Shown in pieces: positions 5,766 through 9,795 of a stretch of DNA of 9,795 nt (position 1 is its first letter; every line of letters begins with the position of its first letter). Origin of the DNA: Bacteroidales bacterium UBA2030 (GTDB taxonomy: Bacteria > Bacteroidota > Bacteroidia > Bacteroidales > TTA-H9). Both the position numbers and the translations under genes were made by a program. The notes beneath the pieces are model-generated. The model saw only the letters and a program-made list of their open reading frames with translations, ran no database searches and was not told the origin of the DNA. The stretch covers positions 1 through 9,795 of the forward strand of contig DDBO01000213.1 in NCBI GenBank assembly GCA_002332755.1, read 5' to 3'.

Positions 5766-8567
5766 TTAATTCGAAGGGTCTTGTAATTCACGAGCGAAAG
5801 TTTGCCATTTATTGCCAATACAAACCATACGACATTCAATGTCGAGTCGGGGGCAAACACACTGGTGGAATGCTTTGTCGATTATTTTGCGTTGTTGCAT
5901 AAAATGAAATTTACTGCTACCGGTAGCCGGGCTGCCCGATGCCGGACGGGCAATCAGTTTTAAATCATAGTGATCGTAGTTGATTTTAAGGAAGCCCCAA
6001 GCGCCCATGTTGGCAGGTTCTTCCTGCACCCACAATCTTACTTTAGTATTGCCGTATTTTTCCAGGATACTCTCTACCTGATGTTTAGGAAAAGGATACA
6101 TTTGTTCAATTCGCACAATGGCCACATGTTCGGCATTTGTTTTCTCTTTTTCTTCAAGCAAATCGTAATACACTTTGCCCCAGCAAAAGATCAATCTTTC
6201 AACTTTGACGGGATCAGCCTTAGGGTCATCTATAACTTCGAGGAAACGTCCCTGTCCCAATTCGTTTAAATCGGATATCACACTGGGATGCCGGAGCAAA
6301 CTCTTGGGAGTAAAGACAATCAATGGTTTACGGATATCGCGTAATACCTGACGACGCAATACATGGAAGAAATTAGCCGGAGTTGTACAATTGACCACCT
6401 GCATGTTGTTTTCTGCAGCCAATATGAGCACTCTTTCGATGCGGGCAGAGCTGTGCTCAGGTCCCTGTCCTTCGTATCCATGAGGAAGAAACAGAGTAAG
6501 CCCGTTCATTACATTCCATTTGTCTTCTGCGCTGCTGATAAATTGATCGAAAATAATTTGGGCACCATTGGCAAAATCGCCAAACTGGGCTTCCCATATG
6601 GTTAGGGCTTTGGGCCTGGCCAAGGCGTAACCATATTCGTACCCTAATACTCCATATTCCGACAGAAGAGAATTGTAGATCTCAAAACTGGCCTGATTGG
6701 GACTTAGATGTGCTAAAGGTGAATACCTTTCTTCACTGTCTTCTATAGTGAGAACAGCATGACGGTGCGAGAATGTGCCTCTTTCCACATCTTGCCCGCT
6801 CATGCGAACTGGATAACCCTCAGTTACCAGGCTCGCGTAGGCCAATAGTTCCGCCATTGCCCAGTCAACCTTTTCGTTGTTGACCACCATGTCCCTTCGC
6901 TCTTCGAGGAGTTTAACCAGTTTGCGGAAGAATTTTTTATCCTCAGGCAAAGTGGTCATCTTTTGCGTAAGGTCTTTTAGTTTTTCAATCTTATAACCCG
7001 TTTCGGGGGATTGATAGAAATCTTCTTCGCGGGCTCGACGGAAATCTTTCCATTCTTCCTGTAATAAATTGGTGATGTTGATTTTTTCTTTCTGACTCGC
7101 CATCTGAAGACTTTCTTCAAGCCGGCGACTGAAGGCCTCTTCTTGTGCATCCACAAATTCCCTGGTAACAACTCCTTCAGCTATGAGTTTTGGAAAATAA
7201 ATCGAACGGGGATCCGGGTGCTTTTCAATAATTTTATAAAGTACGGGTTGGGTAAAACGAGGTTCATCACTCTCGTTGTGTCCATATCTGCGATATCCCA
7301 ACAGGTCGATAAATACATCGCGGTGAAAGGTTTCTCTGAACTCCATGGCCAATTGAATGGCAAAAACCACAGCTTCCACATCGTCGGCATTTACATGGAA
7401 AACAGGTGCTTGCACTGTTTTGGCGACATCAGTGCAATAGATACTCGTGCGCCCATCCAGATAGTGGGTTGTGAATCCTATTTGATTGTTAACGACGATA
7501 TGAACCGTTCCTCCCACACTGTAGGCCGGAAGTCCTGACATTTGCAGAACTTCATAAACAATTCCCTGACCGGCCACCGAGGCATCCCCATGAATCAGAA
7601 TGGGGGTTATCTTGTTGTTGTCGCGTTGGTAGTGAGCATCGAGTAAGGCTCTGGTAATTCCCTGAACAACAGGATTAACAGCTTCGAGATGCGAAGGATT
7701 AGGTGCCAGGGTGACTTTGAATTGCTTTCCTGTCAGGGTTTTTAAGGTAGAGGTGTAGCCCAGATGATATTTTACATCTCCCAGCAAAAGTTCATCCTCG
7801 TATTCCAGACCTCTGAATTCGGCAAAAATTGAGCTGAAGGGTTTTTTCAGAACATTGGCCAGAACATTGAGCCTCCCCCGGTGAGGCATGCCTATGACAA
7901 ACTCCTGGTTGCCCATTTCTACTCCTTTTTCCATCAAGGCATGGAGAGCAGGTATCAGCGACTCGGCTCCTTCGAGAGAAAAACGCTTTTGCCCGGGAAA
8001 TTTTTTGTGTATGAATTTTTCAAAAAGTACAGCGCGCGACAGAGTTGTCAGCATGGCTTTTTTTTGCTCGTGAGTGTAAGCAGGGGTATTTCTCACAGGC
8101 TCCATCTTTTGTAATAGCCATTTCACAATCTCCGGTTGCCTGATAAACATAAATTCTGCCCCTATCGACTGGCAATACGTTTTATCGAGGTGTTCGATGA
8201 TGTCGCGCAGGCGGGATGGGCCTAAGCCAATTTCTATACCGGCTTTAAATACTTTATCCAGATCTTCACTGGTTAGCCCATAATTTTCAATACTGAGATT
8301 AGGGCTGTATTTTCTTCTTGTGCGTACAGGATTTGTCTTGGTGAAAAGGTGGCCTCGCTGACGGTAATCTCTGATAAGTTCCAGTACCTTGAATTCAGAA
8401 GGCATTTCAACTCCGTCCTGGCGTTTGTAGTTTTTAGCGGCAAAATCGAATCCTGCGAAAAAATGGCGCAAGTCGGGGGCCAGCTCCTGCGAACGGTAAA
8501 GATAGGTTTGGTAAAGGTTCTCTATAACTTCCGGCTCGGAGCTATTGAGAAAGTCGTAGGTGTCCAT
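5766..8567 (-). CDS. sucA: 2-oxoglutarate dehydrogenase E1 component (thiamine diphosphate-dependent)
   Basis: It decarboxylates 2-oxoglutarate and transfers the succinyl group to the E2 lipoyl arm in the TCA cycle (cytoplasm). At 933 residues it matches the usual family length. From the N-terminus: the E2-interacting segment MDTYDFLN..VIENLYQTYL; GMPHRGRLNVLANV (active-site His at about 229); NPSHLE (His at about 293); the thiamine diphosphate/Mg motif from HGDASVAGQG (about 326) to VVNNQIGFTT (about 358-367); then RRYGHNESDEP; and near the end RPASGSPATGSSK. About 33 residues follow the usual C-terminal KAF, including the four-cysteine stretch CVCPRLDIECRMVC. The frame is also open to a TTG at 8586-8588. 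I prefer the ATG at 8565-8567 because family members begin MDxYxFLN and the promoter's -7 element overlaps that TTG. It is the first gene of an E1-E2 operon. Confidence 0.95.
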   Translation of the reverse strand: MDTYDFLNSSEPEVIENLYQTYLYRSQELAPDLRHFFAGFDFAAKNYKRQDGVEMPSEFKVLELIRDYRQRGHLFTKTNPVRTRRKYSPNLSIENYGLTSEDLDKVFKAGIEIGLGPSRLRDIIEHLDKTYCQSIGAEFMFIRQPEIVKWLLQKMEPVRNTPAYTHEQKKAMLTTLSRAVLFEKFIHKKFPGQKRFSLEGAESLIPALHALMEKGVEMGNQEFVIGMPHRGRLNVLANVLKKPFSSIFAEFRGLEYEDELLLGDVKYHLGYTSTLKTLTGKQFKVTLAPNPSHLEAVNPVVQGITRALLDAHYQRDNNKITPILIHGDASVAGQGIVYEVLQMSGLPAYSVGGTVHIVVNNQIGFTTHYLDGRTSIYCTDVAKTVQAPVFHVNADDVEAVVFAIQLAMEFRETFHRDVFIDLLGYRRYGHNESDEPRFTQPVLYKIIEKHPDPRSIYFPKLIAEGVVTREFVDAQEEAFSRRLEESLQMASQKEKINITNLLQEEWKDFRRAREEDFYQSPETGYKIEKLKDLTQKMTTLPEDKKFFRKLVKLLEERRDMVVNNEKVDWAMAELLAYASLVTEGYPVRMSGQDVERGTFSHRHAVLTIEDSEERYSPLAHLSPNQASFEIYNSLLSEYGVLGYEYGYALARPKALTIWEAQFGDFANGAQIIFDQFISSAEDKWNVMNGLTLFLPHGYEGQGPEHSSARIERVLILAAENNMQVVNCTTPANFFHVLRRQVLRDIRKPLIVFTPKSLLRHPSVISDLNELGQGRFLEVIDDPKADPVKVERLIFCWGKVYYDLLEEKEKTNAEHVAIVRIEQMYPFPKHQVESILEKYGNTKVRLWVQEEPANMGAWGFLKINYDHYDLKLIARPASGSPATGSSKFHFMQQRKIIDKAFHQCVCPRLDIECRMVCIGNKWQTFARELQDPSN

Positions 8568-8585
8568 TTGGGTTATGTTATCGAA

Positions 8586-8593
8586 CAAATATA
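8586..8593 (-). promoter_or_regulatory. Promoter -7 element of the sucA-sucB operon
   Basis: The minus strand reads TATATTTG, an exact TAnnTTTG match, with a near-consensus TTTC at the -33 position about 19-20 bp upstream. The expected transcript start lies near 8580, about a dozen nucleotides before the ATG at 8567. Because the motif covers the TTG at 8586-8588, that TTG would lie outside the mRNA, which supports the shorter sucA. Confidence 0.68.
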
Positions 8594-8600
8594 ATATTTT

Positions 8601-8612
8601 TCCTTTAAAGGA
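8601..8612. promoter_or_regulatory. 12-bp perfect palindrome in the sucA promoter, possible operator
   Basis: TCCTTTAAAGGA is a perfect inverted repeat. One mismatch further out it continues as TTT/AAA on both sides, giving imperfect two-fold symmetry over about 20 bp. It sits between the -33 and -7 elements of the sucA promoter, where a dimeric regulator could compete with RNA polymerase. AT-rich palindromes also arise by chance, so the operator role is inference. Confidence 0.35.
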
Positions 8613-8680
8613 GAAAGTACGTAGTGCAACAATTCTGCCAGCTCCTTTGTTCAGGCTTAAAGCAGTAGCTGTTTTTATTA

Positions 8681-8711
8681 AAACAAAAAAGACGGAATTA
8701 AAGTTCCGCCC
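8681..8711 (-). terminator. Rho-independent terminator after the aminotransferase gene
   Basis: On the minus strand a 7-bp stem (GGCGGAA / TTCCGTC, with one G-T pair) surrounds a 6-nt loop. It is followed by TTTTTTGTTTT. It starts 28 nt past the aminotransferase stop. The opposite flank on the plus strand is also T-rich, so it could work in both directions, but no plus-strand gene is seen. It isolates the aminotransferase from the sucA operon. Confidence 0.85.
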
Positions 8712-8738
8712 TTTTATATTTATTTTTTTCCTGGATGT

Positions 8739-9795
8739 TTAGCTTAATTCACTCAAAGCAACTTTAATGCGTCGCATTGCTTCAGTCAGCTGTTCTTCGG
8801 AAGTTGCATAACTGATACGTATGCACGAGGGGTCGCCGAAGGCCGAACCTGGTACCAGGGCAACCTGAGCTCTGTCGAGCAGGTATAAGCAAAGGTCGTC
8901 TCCGTTTTGAATTAAGCAGTCGCCATTCTTTTTACCGTAGAAATAAGTAACGTTGGGGAAAAGATAGAAGGCTCCTTCGGGTTTATTGCATTTCAGACCG
9001 GGAATATCCTGCATAAGATGAAGCAGCAAATCGCGGCGGGTGCGGAAGGCTTTAACCATCTCCTGCAACTCTTGGGTTTCAGCCGGGTTGCGCAACATGG
9101 CATCGATGGCTGCCCTTTGGGCAATGCTGCAAGTGCCCGATGTCATTTGTCCCTGAATTTTGTTGCAAGCATCTGCTATTGCCTGCGGGCCGGCAAGGTA
9201 TCCCAGTCTCCACCCTGTCATCGCGTATCCTTTAGAAACTCCGTTCACAACAGCTACTCTATCATAAAGCCCATCGAATGAAGCAAAACTTGTATGCTTC
9301 CCTTCAAAAATGATATATTCGTAAATCTCGTCGGAAAGAATAAATACATGAGGATATTTGAGCAGCACCTGAGCTAATGCCTCCATTTCAGCCGGAGTAT
9401 AAACACTTCCCGTAGGATTGGAAGGTGAGTTAAACATAATTAACCTGGTAGAAGGAGTAATCGCCTCTTCGAGCTGCCTGGGTGTAATCTTGAAATCTTG
9501 CTCAATACCGGCATACAGAAAAATGGGTTTGCCTTCTGCTAATTTTACTATTTCGGCGTACGAAACCCAATAAGGAGCCGGAATCAGTACTTCATCTCCC
9601 GGATTCACCACGCTGAGTACACAATTGGCAAGCGCCTGTTTGGCACCTGTGGAAACCACTATTTGCGAAGGCTTATAATCCAGCCCATTATCCCTTCTTA
9701 GTTTCACAACAATGGCCTCACGCAATTCTGGGTAACCAGGCACCGGCGGGTAATGGGTATAGTTTTCATCAATAGCTTTTTTGGCCGCTTCTTTG
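8739..9795 (-). CDS. Class I aspartate-type aminotransferase, 5' end cut off
   Basis: This is a PLP enzyme of fold type I, probably aspartate:2-oxoglutarate aminotransferase of the Ib (AspC/AspB-like) group. It would interconvert aspartate plus 2-oxoglutarate with oxaloacetate plus glutamate. The frame stays open to the right edge (KEAAKKAIDENYTHYPPVPG), giving 351 visible residues. About 45 N-terminal residues are missing relative to the usual ~395-400. The GTG at 9741-9743 is an internal valine within PPVPGYPELR and is not the start. Visible motifs are NSPSNPTG (cofactor-contacting Asn), LSDEIYEYIIFEG (Asp and Tyr to PLP), SKGYAMTGWRLGY (Schiff-base lysine, codon 9231-9233) and CIRISYA (substrate-carboxylate Arg). 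The C-terminus is complete. Other Ib substrates (prephenate, aromatic amino acids) cannot be excluded, so no gene symbol is assigned. Confidence 0.92.
   Translation of the reverse strand, partial: KEAAKKAIDENYTHYPPVPGYPELREAIVVKLRRDNGLDYKPSQIVVSTGAKQALANCVLSVVNPGDEVLIPAPYWVSYAEIVKLAEGKPIFLYAGIEQDFKITPRQLEEAITPSTRLIMFNSPSNPTGSVYTPAEMEALAQVLLKYPHVFILSDEIYEYIIFEGKHTSFASFDGLYDRVAVVNGVSKGYAMTGWRLGYLAGPQAIADACNKIQGQMTSGTCSIAQRAAIDAMLRNPAETQELQEMVKAFRTRRDLLLHLMQDIPGLKCNKPEGAFYLFPNVTYFYGKKNGDCLIQNGDDLCLYLLDRAQVALVPGSAFGDPSCIRISYATSEEQLTEAMRRIKVALSELS

Noticed and set aside
5766..5870. Frameshift explanation for the cysteine-rich tail of SucA
   Set aside because: I translated the other two minus-strand frames here. 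Neither restores a recognisable family C-terminus, so I have no positive evidence of a frameshift, though I cannot exclude a sequencing error.
7143..7538. 131-codon open frame on the plus strand inside sucA
   Set aside because: It lies fully antisense to a strongly conserved enzyme. Its translation has no recognisable domain and no promoter-like motif precedes it.
8639..8671. CAGCT ... AGCTG inverted repeat upstream of the sucA promoter
   Set aside because: The 5-bp arms are separated by 23 nt, which is expected by chance. No T-run or promoter relation supports a function.
9741..9743. GTG as the start of the aminotransferase
   Set aside because: The frame stays open upstream with family-typical sequence (AIDENYTHYPPVPG). 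The GTG is an internal valine and the true start is outside the window.

Overview
The window looks like a chromosomal segment from a member of the Bacteroidota. Probably it is an environmental, oxygen-using relative of the Bacteroidales or Flavobacteriia. The evidence is of three kinds. Two secreted proteins end in a type A sorting tail of the type IX secretion system (T9SS), which is characteristic of this phylum. Upstream regions carry the Bacteroidota -7 promoter motif TAnnTTTG and lack Shine-Dalgarno sequences. The enzymes also have a Bacteroidota flavour, for example the E2 N-terminus MVIEVKVPSPGES. A 2-oxoglutarate dehydrogenase complex, rather than only a ferredoxin-dependent oxidoreductase, suggests a respiratory, oxidative TCA cycle.

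All five genes lie on the minus strand, so transcription runs from the right edge to the left. They are: (1) the 3' part of a class I aspartate-type aminotransferase (9795-8739, cut by the window edge), closed by a terminator at 8681-8711; (2) an E1-E2 pair of the 2-oxoglutarate dehydrogenase complex, sucA (8567-5766) and sucB (5731-4433), 34 bp apart and apparently one operon, driven by a promoter just upstream of sucA; (3) an 834-residue multidomain secreted protein (4354-1850) with its own promoter-like motif and terminator; (4) a 535-residue secreted protein (1726-119), again with its own promoter-like motif and a terminator at 68-96.

The metabolic genes fit together. The aminotransferase interconverts aspartate/oxaloacetate and glutamate/2-oxoglutarate, and SucA-SucB oxidise 2-oxoglutarate to succinyl-CoA. 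The third subunit, E3 (dihydrolipoamide dehydrogenase), is not in the window and must be supplied from elsewhere. The two T9SS cargo proteins are separate units with no visible functional tie to the TCA genes. Their domains (FN3-like, PKD, lamin-tail-like, adhesin-like jelly roll) point to adhesion or extracellular binding, not to a recognisable enzyme.

I found no mobile element, CRISPR array, RNA gene or clear new multi-gene system. The main points for follow-up are an atypical peripheral subunit-binding domain in E2, a four-cysteine C-terminal extension on E1, a perfect 12-bp palindrome inside the sucA promoter, and corrected starts for sucA and sucB.
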